Shown here: one piece after another, positions 51,364 through 61,078 of the stretch
Layout: every line of letters starts with the position of its first letter
How positions within the stretch are numbered: position 1 is the stretch's first letter
Origin: JABWBD01 sp040768665
GTDB taxonomy: Bacteria; Planctomycetota; Planctomycetia; Pirellulales; Thermoguttaceae
DNA: 64,000 nt
Reading direction: 5' to 3'
Assembly: GCA_040768665.1 (NCBI GenBank)
Contig: JAXGMN010000041.1
Coordinates: 1 to 64,000 of the forward strand
Made by a program: the position numbers and the translations under genes
The notes under the pieces: generated by a model
Seen by the model: only the letters and a program-made list of their open reading frames with translations
Databases searched by the model: none
Told to the model about the DNA's origin: nothing

Positions 51364-54300
51364 TCAGCGATCGGACCGATACCGGCGGGTGCGGCTGCCG
51401 CGGAGGATTTGATCGAGGGCCTCCTGGACGCGGCTGGAGTTGGTTTTCTTCAGGGGAACGAGGGTGACGGCACGCGCCGGTTCGCTGCCGGCCGCTTCGT
51501 CCAGCGACTGTGCCAGCTCGGTGATGTCGTCGACCAGGGGCGCCGACGCCATCACAACCAGGGAATTCGTGATCCGGTCGACCGTAATCTGCGGCGTCCA
51601 GGCGCTCGAGGGGCCACCAGTCCGCGAGCTTCGCCGAGAGCCGAGAGTAAGCTGGGAGCGGAAGACTCCCCGAACAACCTCTTCCACGCGCTCGGCATCC
51701 GTATTCTCGATCGGGATAATTCGCGGGCGGTGAGCGTCGGGCGACTCAGGAACTTCATCCGTGTCGATCACCTTCAGCAGGTTTTCGATCGTGGCACGGT
51801 CGGTGCGATTGGCCTGCACGAGAATGGCATTCATCCGTTCGTCGGGCACGACCACGACCGGGCTCATCCCGCGGCGCCAGCCGTATCGGCTCTGGTTCTC
51901 GCGAAAGAGATCTTCGACCGTGTCGGCGACGTCATAGGCATTGGTATGCTTCAGGGGAAAGATATGGAAGTTGCGGCCGATCTCGCCCCGCGGTTCGGAC
52001 AGCGATCGGAGCAGGCTCTCAAGCTCGTTGAGGGCTTCGGGGTCGTCGGAAGCGATCGTGATCTGACCGTCGCCCGGCATGATGACGACGGGAGGGCTGG
52101 CGGGCTTCTGCGGTTGCTGGGGGGTGGAAGCTGACTCCGGTTTGCGTGAGGCGGCCTTGGCCTCTGCCGGCTCACCGGGATTGTTCGCCGCGGCCTTCTC
52201 GGATGCAGTCTCGCCGAATGAAGCAAGCCGGAAGACCCCTCGCCACGCAGAGCCGGACCGGGAGGATTGGTCTTTGGCCGGCTCGGCGGGCTTTTCTGCC
52301 GCCGGGTTTCCTTTCTTCTGCGGTTCCTTCTTTTTTTCAGCACCAGAGCTCTGAACGTCGGCCGGTCTGGATTCTTTCAACTTGGCGGACGGTTCGGCAG
52401 TTTTGCTCTCCGGGCTCACTGAGCTCGCGGCAGACGGAGTGCCCTCTGTCGGATTGAAAATCTGCAGATCGTTTTGCCGCAATTGGGGCCAGACCCGCTG
52501 AATTTCGGCGATCGTCGCCTGGACGTCGCCCTGGATGCGGATCGTGCGCAGATTGCTGCTGGAGCTGCCCGGCGTGGCGGCGAGCCCGGTTTCGCCCATC
52601 TTGATCAAGAGCCGGCGGATTTCTTCGAGCTGATCCGGCTTGCCGCGGACGAGCAGTTGCTGCGTGATCGGGTCGACATCGATCATCGGGGCCGTCCAAT
52701 AATCGTCGCTGAACAGGCGGCTGATGGCCAGATCGGCTGACATCGGATCGACGAGATCGAGCTGGAAGATTTCGAACTGGTCCTCTTCGCTGCGCAACTG
52801 TTCGAGCGTCGAAGCGATCAGCTCATGCTGTTCGGGGCGGGCGAAGGCGACGAGTTGCTCGCTTCGCGGTTCGACCGAGAGCCGGACCTTCGCCCCCTGC
52901 TTCTGCATCAGGCTGGTGAGCACCTCCATGGCCGCGTCGGTGTCGACGTTTTCCAGCGAATAGAGCTCCAGACGGGCGGCCGTTTCGCCAGTGGCCAGCT
53001 TTTCGATCTGCTCGATCAGTTCGCGGATTTTCTTCTGCTCGATGGGAGAGGCAAAGGCGATCACGCTGCCGTTGTCCTGGTCGAGCGAGATCTGGACATC
53101 GCTGCGGCGGCGAAACATGCCCTGCAAGGCGTTGAGCAAGTTCGTCGGGTCGGCGGCGGTGAGCTGGTAGACTTCCATCCGCGGCGCCTGGCTCTGATCC
53201 TCGCGCTCCATCTCGTCAACGGTGGCCTGGATTTTCTTGTGATCCTCGGGCATGGCGCTGACGACGAGGCTGCGGTTCACGTCGTCCAGGGCGATCCGCG
53301 CATCGGGAACGAGCGTTTGGAGCACGGTATACGCGGCCTGAGGATCGGCGACTTCAAAGCGATAGACGCGAGAGGTCGTCTCTTCGATCGTCGAGACCTG
53401 CTGGGTGAACTCGTCGATCGTTTTCTTGATCGACTCGTGATACTGCTTGTCGGCCCAGACGATGAGACTGTTGCGGTTGGGATCGACGGCGATTGCGGCG
53501 TGGTCCCGGATCACCGGCTGCAGCACCCGCATCAGCGCATCGGCATCGCGGCCCTTGAGCGGGTAGACCGCCATCGTGCGGCTGTCGACAAGCGTCGTCT
53601 CCTGTGAAAGCTGCCCGACAGCCGCCTCGATCTTCTTCTGGTCGGCCGGAATTGCCCAGGCGATCAGGGTGCGGGGATCGGATCCGCTGGTGAACGTCGC
53701 TTCCGGGAAAGCGGACTGCAGGATGGACAGGGCGCTGCTGGCGGGCGTGCTCTCAAGCGTGTACACCGCCATGGTCGGCGTTTGTTCCGGCGGCAGATCG
53801 GTGGTCAACTGCTCGACCAGTTGTTTCACTTTCTCGTGCATCGCCGGAGTGGCCCAGACGACCAGTTGGTTGGAATCGGCCCCCCGGGTAAACTTCGCCT
53901 CCGGGATGGCTTCGCTGAGAAACTGGTAGAAGTAGTAGGAGCTGCGGGAGGAACCGCCGCGGCCTTTCAGTGTGTAGACGACCGCCGTGGCCTTCTGGTC
54001 CTCCTTATCGATCTCGGCGAGAGACTTCTTAATCAACTCGTGCTCGGGCGGCCGCGCATAGGCCACCAACTGGTTGGCTTCCGAACCGCTATTCAGCCTG
54101 GCCTGCGGCACGATGGCGCTGAGGACCCGGATGGCGCTCTGGGCCTCCACATTGTTGAGAGGGTAGACGACCATCGACGGAGCCGTATCCGGCGATTCTT
54201 CCGCCGACATCTCCTCAACCGCCTCCGCGATGATCTTATGGTCCTCGGGCTTCGCAAAGGCAATCAACTTCTGTGGATCCGAGCCGACGCTCAGCCCCGC

Positions 54301-57300
54301 TTCCGGCACGGCGCTGCGGAGCATCTGGGAGGCGGTGGCGGCCGTGGTGTTCGGCCCGAGCGTATAGACAACCGTCGTCGGCGTCTCTTCAGGGGGAAGC
54401 TCTTTGGAGAACTCGTCGACGAGTTGCTTGATCCTTTCGTGCTGTTCGGGCTTCGCCCAAACGACGAGTTGCGAAGAATCGGCCCCGACGGTGAACGTCG
54501 CTTCCGGGACGGCGGAGCGGAGAAACGCCAGGGTGTAATAGGAATTCGCGTAGGTCGCCTTGCCCTTGAGCGTGTACACGACGGCAGTGGCCGCGTTGTC
54601 CGCCGAATCGATCTCGGCCAGCGAGCTTTTGATTACTTCATGGTCGGCTGGACGTGCATAGGCTACCAATTGCTTCGAGTCCGAACCGGAATTGAGCTTC
54701 GCCTGGGGGACAATCGTGCTGAGCACTCGGATGGCGTCCTGCGCCTGCACGTTCTTGAGCGGATAGACCACCATGGTCGGGGCCGTTTCGGGGGGCTCCT
54801 TCGCCGACAGCTTGTCGACCATCTCCCGGATGATTTCGTGTTCGTCCGGTTTGGCGAAAGCGACCAGCTTCTGCGGATCGGAACCGAGGCTGAGCCTCGC
54901 CTCCGGCACGGCCGAGCTCACCATGGACATAACACTGCCGGCCGACGTGCCGTTGGTGACGGTGTAGACAACCGTCGTCGGGGTCTCTTCAGGGGGAAGC
55001 TCTTTGGAGAACTCGTCGACGAGTTGTTTGATTCTCTCGTGCTGTTCGGGCTTCGCCCAGACGACGAGTTGCGAAGAATCGGCCCCGACCGTGAACGTCG
55101 CCTCCGGAACGGCCGAACGGAGGAATGCCAGCGTGTAGTAGGAGCCGGCGTAGGTTGCCTTTCCTTTGAGATTGTACATGACCACCGTGGCCGCATTGTC
55201 CTGGGCATCGATCTTTTCGAGCGATGCTTTAATCACTTCGTGGTCGGCGGGACGGGCATAGGCGACGATCTGCTTGGCGTCGGACCCGGAGTTGAGCTTT
55301 GCCTGGGGAATGATCGTGCTGAGCAAGCGGATGGCGTCCTGCGCCTGCACGTTCTTGAGCGGATAGACAACCATCGTCGGGGCGGTCTCCGCCGGCTCCT
55401 TGGCCGAAAGCGTACTGAGAACTTCCTCGATCGTCTTATGGTCTTCGGGTTTGGCGAAGGCAATCAGTTGCTGGGGATCCGAGCCGGTCGTAATTCTTGC
55501 CTCGGGAACGGCGGAACTGAGCACCTGGGTCACGCTCGAGACCGTCAAGCCGGAGCCGAGCGTGTAAACCACCGCGGAGGGCGTTTCCTCCGGCGGGAGT
55601 TCAGAGATTTTCTTGATGAGTTCCTCGATTTCCTGATGATCTTCCGGGGTTGCCCAGACGACTAGTTGGGTGGGGTCGGCCCCAAGGGTGAGCGAGGCAT
55701 CGGGAACTGCACTGCGGAGGAACGAGAACGTATAGGACAAGCCGTTGCCTCGACGGCCGGTAAGCTTATACACGACCACCTTCATCGCCTGCTTGTCCGG
55801 GTCTTCGATATCGATTTGGGCAAGCGAGGCCTTAATCACCTCGTGGTCGGCGGGACGGGCGTAGGCCACCAGGAGATTGGGCGTGGATCCGACGCTCAAC
55901 TGTGCGTGGGGAGCAACTGTCTGAAGGACCGACATGGCCGACGAAGCGGTGACCTCCTTGAGCGGATAGACGGCGAGCGTGGCGGCGTTTTCCGGCAAGC
56001 CCTGGTCGGCCAGTTTCGCCAGGGCTTCTTGGATCTTCTCGTGATCGGCGGGCCGGCCCCAGGCGATCATCTGCCCGGGGTTTACGCCAGGAGCAACGAT
56101 TGCCGATGGCGCCATGGCGCGGAGCGCAAACATGGCGCGCATCGAATCGAGCTTGCCGATGTCGTAGGTTTCCATTCGCGGAGCCGTCTCGGGAGGACCT
56201 TCCGCAGAAAGCTGCCCGACGAGTCGCTCGATAATCTCGTGGTCCGACGCCTTTGCCCAGGCGACCAATTGGTGCGTATCGGCCCCTTGCGACAACTGGG
56301 CCTTGGGGACGGCCGTGGCGAGGATCCGCATTGCGTCGGCGGCCGTCATGTTTTCGATCGAGTAAGTGACCATCGTCGGTTTGTCGCCCGCCACCGCGTC
56401 CTTCGCCATCTCGTCGATCGTGGCCTGGATCGTCTTATGATCCTCGGGTGTGGCGAAGGCCGCCAGGCCGCCTGTTTTGGAATCCACGACGACGTTGGCC
56501 GCCGGGACGAGCGTGCGAAGCAGGTAGGATAGCGAGGTGGCATCCATGTCGCCCGTTGGATAGACGACGAGCTTCGGCCCGAGGCCATCCTGGGTTTCCT
56601 GCATCTGCTCGAGCGTGTCGGCGATCTGTTTGTGGTCGGCCGGAATCGCCAGGGCGATGATGCGGTTGGAGGTCGGCTCCTGGATCAGTTTTGCGTCGGG
56701 AACGCGCTCCTGGAGGGCCTGCATGGCAACCTGCGGGGAGATCCGGGAGACCGGATACGACTTGTAGCTTTCCTCGAACTCGGCCGGCACGGCGGAGTCC
56801 ATTTGCTCAATGGCCGCTTGGATCGCTTTCTGTTGGGCCGAGTCGGTCCAGACCATGATCCGTCGCGTTTTCTTGTCGACCACGAACTGCACGTTCGGAA
56901 AAACGCTTTGGAGCGTCGTCACGACGATTTCCGGATCGGCGGCCTTGACCGGGTAGGCGACCAGCTCATACTGTCCCTCCAAAGGCGACTCTCGTTTGAG
57001 TTCCTCGATGACCTGCGCGACGACCCGCTGCTGGGCCGGCTTGGCCCAAATGGAAAGCTCCCCGGGGGTGGCGTCGGTAATCGACTGCATCCCCGGCAAC
57101 TCCTCGGTGAGGTTGGGGAGGATCGCCTGGAATCGAGCTTTCTGGCTGGGCGTCACCTGGTAGACGGCCAGCGTGCTCTGCTCCTCGGGCGCGGCGGTCG
57201 TTTCGACCTTCTCGATGGTGGACTTGATGAGGTCGTGCTCCGCGGGCGGGGCGACCACCATCATCTGCAGCCCGTCCTCGTTCAGCGTGATCTGAGCCGT

Positions 57301-60300
57301 CGGGGCAAGCGCCTGCAGGCCGGTGATCAGGGAGCTTGGCGGCCGCTGCTTGAGCGTGTAGTAGCGCAACTCCGGCGCGTTCGGCGCCCGCTCGTCGGAC
57401 TGCAACTGATCGAGCATTGCCTGGATTGTCTGCTGATCCTCGGGAACAGCCAGGGCGATCAGGGTCTTCGCGGTGGCGTCGACCGTCAGTTCGGCGTCGG
57501 GCAGCAGATTCTGCAGGAGTGTGAGCGTCGTGCCCGGATCCGCCTTGGTCAGCCGATAGACTTCCAGTTGCGGCGTCGTTTCCGGACTGACGGTGGCCTG
57601 GAGCTTTTCCAGAGCGGCTTTGACTTGTTCATGGTCGCTCGGATTCCCCCACGCGATGAGCTGGTCGCTCTTGGGATCGAGGGTCAGCCGCGCGCTGGGG
57701 ACGAGCGACTGGAGCGTCGAAAGGATCTCGCTCGCCTGGGCTTTCGGGATCGGGTAGGCCTCGAAGCGGGGCCGGTTTCCCGGGGCCGCGTCGCTCTCGA
57801 TCTGTGCCAGGGCCGTTTTGATCGCCTCGTGTTCGCTCGGCCACGCCCAGGCCAGCAGGCGGTTGGTCTTCGAGTCGACGACGAACTGCGCCGTCGGCAT
57901 CAAGTTCTGAAGCATGGTCACCGTGCTCGTTGGATCCGCGGCCTGAAGCGGATAGGCGACCAGTTGCCGGGAGTCTTCCGACGACGTCGCCATCTGATCC
58001 AGGGCCGTCTTGATCGCCTCGTGCTGCGAAGGCGGTGCAACGACCATCAATCGCAGCCCGTCTGCACCGAGCGTGATCTGCGCCTCGGGCGCAAGCTGCT
58101 GAAGACCGGGAATCAGCGTGTCGGGCGGGCGCTGCTTGAGCGCGTAGTAGCGCAACTCGGGGGCATCAGGGCGTCGCTCGTCGGACTGCAATTGCTCGAG
58201 CGTGGATCGGATCGTCTCCTGGTCTTCGGGAATCGCCAGAGCGACCAGCGTGCGCGTCGAGCTGTCGGCAGTCAGCTTCGCGTCCGGGACGAGGTTCTGG
58301 AGCGTGGTCACCAGCGCGGTGGGATCCAACTTGCTGAGCCGGTAAACCTCCAACTGCGGCGTCGTCTGGGGGCTCGCCGTGACCTGGAGTTTCTCGATCG
58401 CCGTTTTGATCTGCTGGTGGTCGCTGGGGGCGCCCCAGGCAATCAGTTTTTCGCTCTTCGGGTCGAGCGACAAGCGGGCGTTGGGAACCAGCGTCTGGAG
58501 TGTCGAGAGGATCTCCGCGGCTTGCGACTTCTGGATCGCGTAGGTCTCAAACCGGGGCTGAGTCTCCGGCATTGCGTCGGCCTGGATCTGAAGCAGCGCC
58601 GACTTGATCGTTTCCTGTTCGCTCGGGCGGGCCCAGGCGAGCAGGCGATTGGTTTTCGGATCCAACACGAACTGGACCGTCGGCAGAAGCCCCTGGAGCA
58701 TCGTGAGCGTGCTGGTGGGATCGGCCGTTTCGATCGGGTAAGCGACCAGTTGGCGGGCATTGGCGGGAGACTCCGCCGCCTGGTCGAGCGTTTTCTTGAT
58801 GACCTCGTGCTCGGCGGGAGTGGCGACGACCATCAGCCGCTTCTTCTCCGGCTCCGGTGTGACCTGGGCATCGGGCACAAGTGCGGTCAGCGCGGAGAGC
58901 ACGGCCGCCGACGGGATTTCGTCGACCGGATAGAGACGAAGCTCGGGAGCATTGGAGCCGGGCTCACCCGGCTGGAGCTTTTCCAGCGCGGTCTTGATCG
59001 TCTCCTGGTCGGCCGGGGAAGCCAGGGCGATGAGGCTGCGCGTGCGGGTATCGACCGAGAGCCTGGCGGTGGGAACGAGGTTCGACAGCATGGTCTGGGC
59101 GTTGGTCGGGTCGACCCGCGTCAGCCGGTAGACCTGCAGTTGACGCGTCTGATCGGGAGAACCGAGACCGCGAAGCTTTTCGAGCGTAGTCTTGATCGTC
59201 TCCTGATCGGCCGGCTTCGCCCATGCCACGAGTTTGCCGGTGGTCGGGTCGATGCTCAGTTGAGCCTCGGGAAGCATCGACTTGATCGTCGTGATCAACT
59301 GGTCTGCGCCGGGCTGATCGACCGTGTACACTTCGAGCTTTGGGCGCTGTTCTTCGGGAACTGCGCCTTGCATTTGCTCCAGGACTTTCTTGATCGCTTC
59401 CTGCTGCGAGGACGGTGCGTAGGCATTGATCTGCGACGTCTTGGGGTCGAGCACGATATTCGCGCTGGCGAACAGGGCCTTGAGGACCTCCATCGCCGCC
59501 TGCGGGTCGGCGCTGCCGACCGGGTGAACGACCAATTCCGACTTCTCGGCGGGCTTCTCCGGCCTGGGCTCCGGTTTCTTCGGCTCGGGAATCGAGTCGA
59601 TCACCTTGCCGATCGCTTGCATTGCTCCGGCGGTGGTGGTGACGAGCAGTTGTTTCGTAGCAGGGAGCACGAGGGCTTTGCCGTGGGGGCCCAAAAGCGG
59701 CGCGATCTCTTTTTCGACCGCCTCGGCATCGCGGGCGCCGAGCGGGAAGAGCGTGCTTACCAGCTCGAATTTGCCCCGTTGTTCGAGGTCCTTTGCGTCA
59801 ACCCGCGGGATCATGTCTTCGGAAACGCCCGACTTGAGATCGACCACAATGAGCATGCGGTCGCGGCGGATCAGCGCGTAGCCTTTCGTGATAAGGACGC
59901 TGTTGAGCAGATCGATTGCCTCCGTGGGGGTGTACTCGCGGGTGTCGGAGTAGTTGAAAGTGCCGGGCGGCGGCGCCTCGATGACCAGCGACAAGTCGGC
60001 CTGCTCGGCGATCCACTCGAGAACGTCGGCCCACCGTTGGAAGCGGAAGTTGAACTGCAAGCGAGGTTCCGCCTGTTGTTTGGCGAAGTCCGCCATTTGT
60101 TCTTGGCTGAGCACGGCGGCGAGCTTCTTATCGTTTTCCTTGCCGACCGCTTCGCGCTGGTCCTCGGGAGCCTTGGCCAACGCATCGGCTCGTTCGGAGA
60201 GCAAACCGGTGATCTGGCTCTTCTGTTGCTCCGTGAGTTCGAGTCGACGGGCGACCGGCGGCCTGGCAAGCTCTTCGTAATTGAAGTCCGGCAGCGGGGG

Positions 60301-60858
60301 GGCCGCCGGGGCTTGGGGCGCCGGAGTAGGAGGCGCGGTCTCGGCTGGCTTAGCTTCGGCTGGCTTAGCTTCGGCTGGCTTAGCTTCGGCTGGTTTGGCT
60401 TCGGCCGGTTTGGCTTCGGCCGGCTTGGCTTCGGCCGGTTTGGCTTCGGCCGGTTTGGCTTCGGCTGGCTTAGCTTCGGCTGGCTTAGCTTCAGCCGGCT
60501 TGGCTTCGGCCGGTTTGGCTTCGGCCGGCTTGGCTTCGGCCGGTTTGGCTTCGGCTGGTGCGGGCGCCGGCATCTGGGCGGGCTTGGGTTCCGGCGCCTT
60601 CGTTTCGGTTTCCGCGGCCGGCTTGGCCTCCGCAGGCGGCGATTCGGCGGGTTTAGCTTCGGGGGGCGGCGCGGCCGGGGCCTCTGGCGGTTTGGCTTCA
60701 GCGGGGGTAGCTGGTGCAGCTTCCGCGGGTTTGGCCTCGGATGTGGCGGGTGCGGCCTCTTGTGCCCGCAACATTGCCGCAGGGCCTGCGACGATTGCCA
60801 TCGAAACGATGAGCGGATAGACAAATGGCCGGAGACAGCGAGCAAGATAGGTCGCCAC
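51364..60858 (-). CDS. giant tandem secretin-N-domain protein without pore domain
   Basis: 3164 residues. A signal peptide (FVYPLIVSMAIVAGPAAML) leads to an Ala/Pro/Glu/Lys-rich stretch with about 14 AEAKP units (99-173). A secretin-type N0/STN domain follows (about 263-343; RWADVLEWIAEQADLSLVIE, ITKGYALIRRDRMLIVVD). From about 363 to 2780 there are some 37 tandem modules of about 66 residues, each like Secretin_N: xLxVYPLxxxDPxxxxxxLQ, LVPxAxLxxDxxTxxLVAxA, PxDHexIkxxLexL. A charged linker (about 2806-2923) and three or four more such units close the protein. No secretin C-terminal barrel is present. The GTG at 60858 has GGAG upstream. It is probably a periplasmic or surface fibre; no type II secretion genes are adjacent. 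Confidence 0.85.
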   Translation of the reverse strand: MATYLARCLRPFVYPLIVSMAIVAGPAAMLRAQEAAPATSEAKPAEAAPATPAEAKPPEAPAAPPPEAKPAESPPAEAKPAAETETKAPEPKPAQMPAPAPAEAKPAEAKPAEAKPAEAKPAEAKPAEAKPAEAKPAEAKPAEAKPAEAKPAEAKPAEAKPAEAKPAEAKPAETAPPTPAPQAPAAPPLPDFNYEELARPPVARRLELTEQQKSQITGLLSERADALAKAPEDQREAVGKENDKKLAAVLSQEQMADFAKQQAEPRLQFNFRFQRWADVLEWIAEQADLSLVIEAPPPGTFNYSDTREYTPTEAIDLLNSVLITKGYALIRRDRMLIVVDLKSGVSEDMIPRVDAKDLEQRGKFELVSTLFPLGARDAEAVEKEIAPLLGPHGKALVLPATKQLLVTTTAGAMQAIGKVIDSIPEPKKPEPRPEKPAEKSELVVHPVGSADPQAAMEVLKALFASANIVLDPKTSQINAYAPSSQQEAIKKVLEQMQGAVPEEQRPKLEVYTVDQPGADQLITTIKSMLPEAQLSIDPTTGKLVAWAKPADQETIKTTLEKLRGLGSPDQTRQLQVYRLTRVDPTNAQTMLSNLVPTARLSVDTRTRSLIALASPADQETIKTALEKLQPGEPGSNAPELRLYPVDEIPSAAVLSALTALVPDAQVTPEPEKKRLMVVATPAEHEVIKKTLDQAAESPANARQLVAYPIETADPTSTLTMLQGLLPTVQFVLDPKTNRLLAWARPSEQETIKSALLQIQADAMPETQPRFETYAIQKSQAAEILSTLQTLVPNARLSLDPKSEKLIAWGAPSDHQQIKTAIEKLQVTASPQTTPQLEVYRLSKLDPTALVTTLQNLVPDAKLTADSSTRTLVALAIPEDQETIRSTLEQLQSDERRPDAPELRYYALKQRPPDTLIPGLQQLAPEAQITLGADGLRLMVVAPPSQHEAIKTALDQMATSSEDSRQLVAYPLQAADPTSTVTMLQNLMPTAQFVVDSKTNRLLAWAWPSEHEAIKTALAQIESDAAPGNRPRFEAYPIPKAQASEILSTLQSLVPSARLTLDPKSDQLIAWGNPSDHEQVKAALEKLQATVSPETTPQLEVYRLTKADPGTTLTLLQNLLPDAELTVDATAKTLIALAVPEDQQTIQAMLDQLQSDERAPNAPELRYYTLKQRPPSSLITGLQALAPTAQITLNEDGLQMMVVAPPAEHDLIKSTIEKVETTAAPEEQSTLAVYQVTPSQKARFQAILPNLTEELPGMQSITDATPGELSIWAKPAQQRVVAQVIEELKRESPLEGQYELVAYPVKAADPEIVVTTLQSVFPNVQFVVDKKTRRIMVWTDSAQQKAIQAAIEQMDSAVPAEFEESYKSYPVSRISPQVAMQALQERVPDAKLIQEPTSNRIIALAIPADHKQIADTLEQMQETQDGLGPKLVVYPTGDMDATSLSYLLRTLVPAANVVVDSKTGGLAAFATPEDHKTIQATIDEMAKDAVAGDKPTMVTYSIENMTAADAMRILATAVPKAQLSQGADTHQLVAWAKASDHEIIERLVGQLSAEGPPETAPRMETYDIGKLDSMRAMFALRAMAPSAIVAPGVNPGQMIAWGRPADHEKIQEALAKLADQGLPENAATLAVYPLKEVTASSAMSVLQTVAPHAQLSVGSTPNLLVAYARPADHEVIKASLAQIDIEDPDKQAMKVVVYKLTGRRGNGLSYTFSFLRSAVPDASLTLGADPTQLVVWATPEDHQEIEELIKKISELPPEETPSAVVYTLGSGLTVSSVTQVLSSAVPEARITTGSDPQQLIAFAKPEDHKTIEEVLSTLSAKEPAETAPTMVVYPLKNVQAQDAIRLLSTIIPQAKLNSGSDAKQIVAYARPADHEVIKASLEKIDAQDNAATVVMYNLKGKATYAGSYYTLAFLRSAVPEATFTVGADSSQLVVWAKPEQHERIKQLVDEFSKELPPEETPTTVVYTVTNGTSAGSVMSMVSSAVPEARLSLGSDPQKLVAFAKPDEHEIIREMVDKLSAKEPPETAPTMVVYPLKNVQAQDAIRVLSTIVPQAKLNSGSDSKQLVAYARPADHEVIKSSLAEIDSADNAATAVVYTLKGKATYANSYYTLAFLRSAVPEATFTVGADSSQLVVWAKPEQHERIKQLVDEFSKELPPEETPTTVVYTLGPNTTAATASQMLRSAVPEAGLSVGSDPQKLIAFAKPEDHKIIAEAVEEMSAEESPDTAPSMVVYPLNNVEAQSAIRVLSAIVPQARLNSGSEANQLVAYARPPEHELIKKSLAEIDKEDQKATAVVYTLKGRGGSSRSSYYFYQFLSEAIPEAKFTRGADSNQLVVWATPAMHEKVKQLVEQLTTDLPPEQTPTMAVYTLESTPASSALSILQSAFPEATFTSGSDPRTLIAWAIPADQKKIEAAVGQLSQETTLVDSRTMAVYPLKGRDADALMRVLQPVIRDHAAIAVDPNRNSLIVWADKQYHESIKKTIDEFTQQVSTIEETTSRVYRFEVADPQAAYTVLQTLVPDARIALDDVNRSLVVSAMPEDHKKIQATVDEMEREDQSQAPRMEVYQLTAADPTNLLNALQGMFRRRSDVQISLDQDNGSVIAFASPIEQKKIRELIEQIEKLATGETAARLELYSLENVDTDAAMEVLTSLMQKQGAKVRLSVEPRSEQLVAFARPEQHELIASTLEQLRSEEDQFEIFQLDLVDPMSADLAISRLFSDDYWTAPMIDVDPITQQLLVRGKPDQLEEIRRLLIKMGETGLAATPGSSSSNLRTIRIQGDVQATIAEIQRVWPQLRQNDLQIFNPTEGTPSAASSVSPESKTAEPSAKLKESRPADVQSSGAEKKKEPQKKGNPAAEKPAEPAKDQSSRSGSAWRGVFRLASFGETASEKAAANNPGEPAEAKAASRKPESASTPQQPQKPASPPVVIMPGDGQITIASDDPEALNELESLLRSLSEPRGEIGRNFHIFPLKHTNAYDVADTVEDLFRENQSRYGWRRGMSPVVVVPDERMNAILVQANRTDRATIENLLKVIDTDEVPESPDAHRPRIIPIENTDAERVEEVVRGVFRSQLTLGSRRSSRTGGPSSAWTPQITVDRITNSLVVMASAPLVDDITELAQSLDEAAGSEPARAVTLVPLKKTNSSRVQEALDQILRGSRTRRYRSDR
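53760..55600 (-). repeat. about 600-bp higher-order repeat in the giant gene
   Basis: Three consecutive modules (TMVVYPLKNVQAQ type, KGKATY type, TTVVYT type) recur as a unit. The stretches at 54361-54550 and 54961-55150 are aligned at exactly 600-bp offset and nearly identical, and related units lie 600 bp further on each side. This indicates amplification of a three-module block. Confidence 0.75.
60343..60558 (-). repeat. 15-bp minisatellite encoding AEAKP units
   Basis: About 14 tandem 15-bp units, in two variants (GGCTTAGCTTCGGCT and GGTTTGGCTTCGGCC), encode repeated PAEAK on the minus strand. The frame is kept throughout, so copy number can vary without breaking the protein. Confidence 0.9.
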
Positions 60859-61078
60859 GACATGTACTCCAGGTGGGGGGGAGTGCGGAAGGAATGCGTT
60901 TCTTCCATGCTAACTCGGGGCGCTTACGTGGTAAAGCAAGCATTTTCTGCATTTTTCTGCAAGAAAGAGAGATTTGGCAGAACCTCATGGCCGGATTGAC
61001 AGGGCCAAGCAGTCCGATTTGACTTGGAGCCTATCCCAAAACCTTGCGAAGAGAGGGGAGAAGGCTCCACGGATCCAG

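Noticed and set aside
60343..60558. CRISPR-like tandem array
   Set aside because: Units are 15 bp with no spacers and are translated in frame as AEAKP repeats.
51364..60858. Type II or III secretion system locus
   Set aside because: Secretin N-like domains are present but no barrel, ATPase, pseudopilin or inner-membrane platform genes are nearby.
56632..60999. Very long open frame on the plus strand opposite the giant secretin-like gene
   Set aside because: It mirrors a GC-rich repetitive gene; its product is Arg/Gly/Leu-rich without domains, and the opposite strand has clear modules, a signal peptide and a ribosome site.
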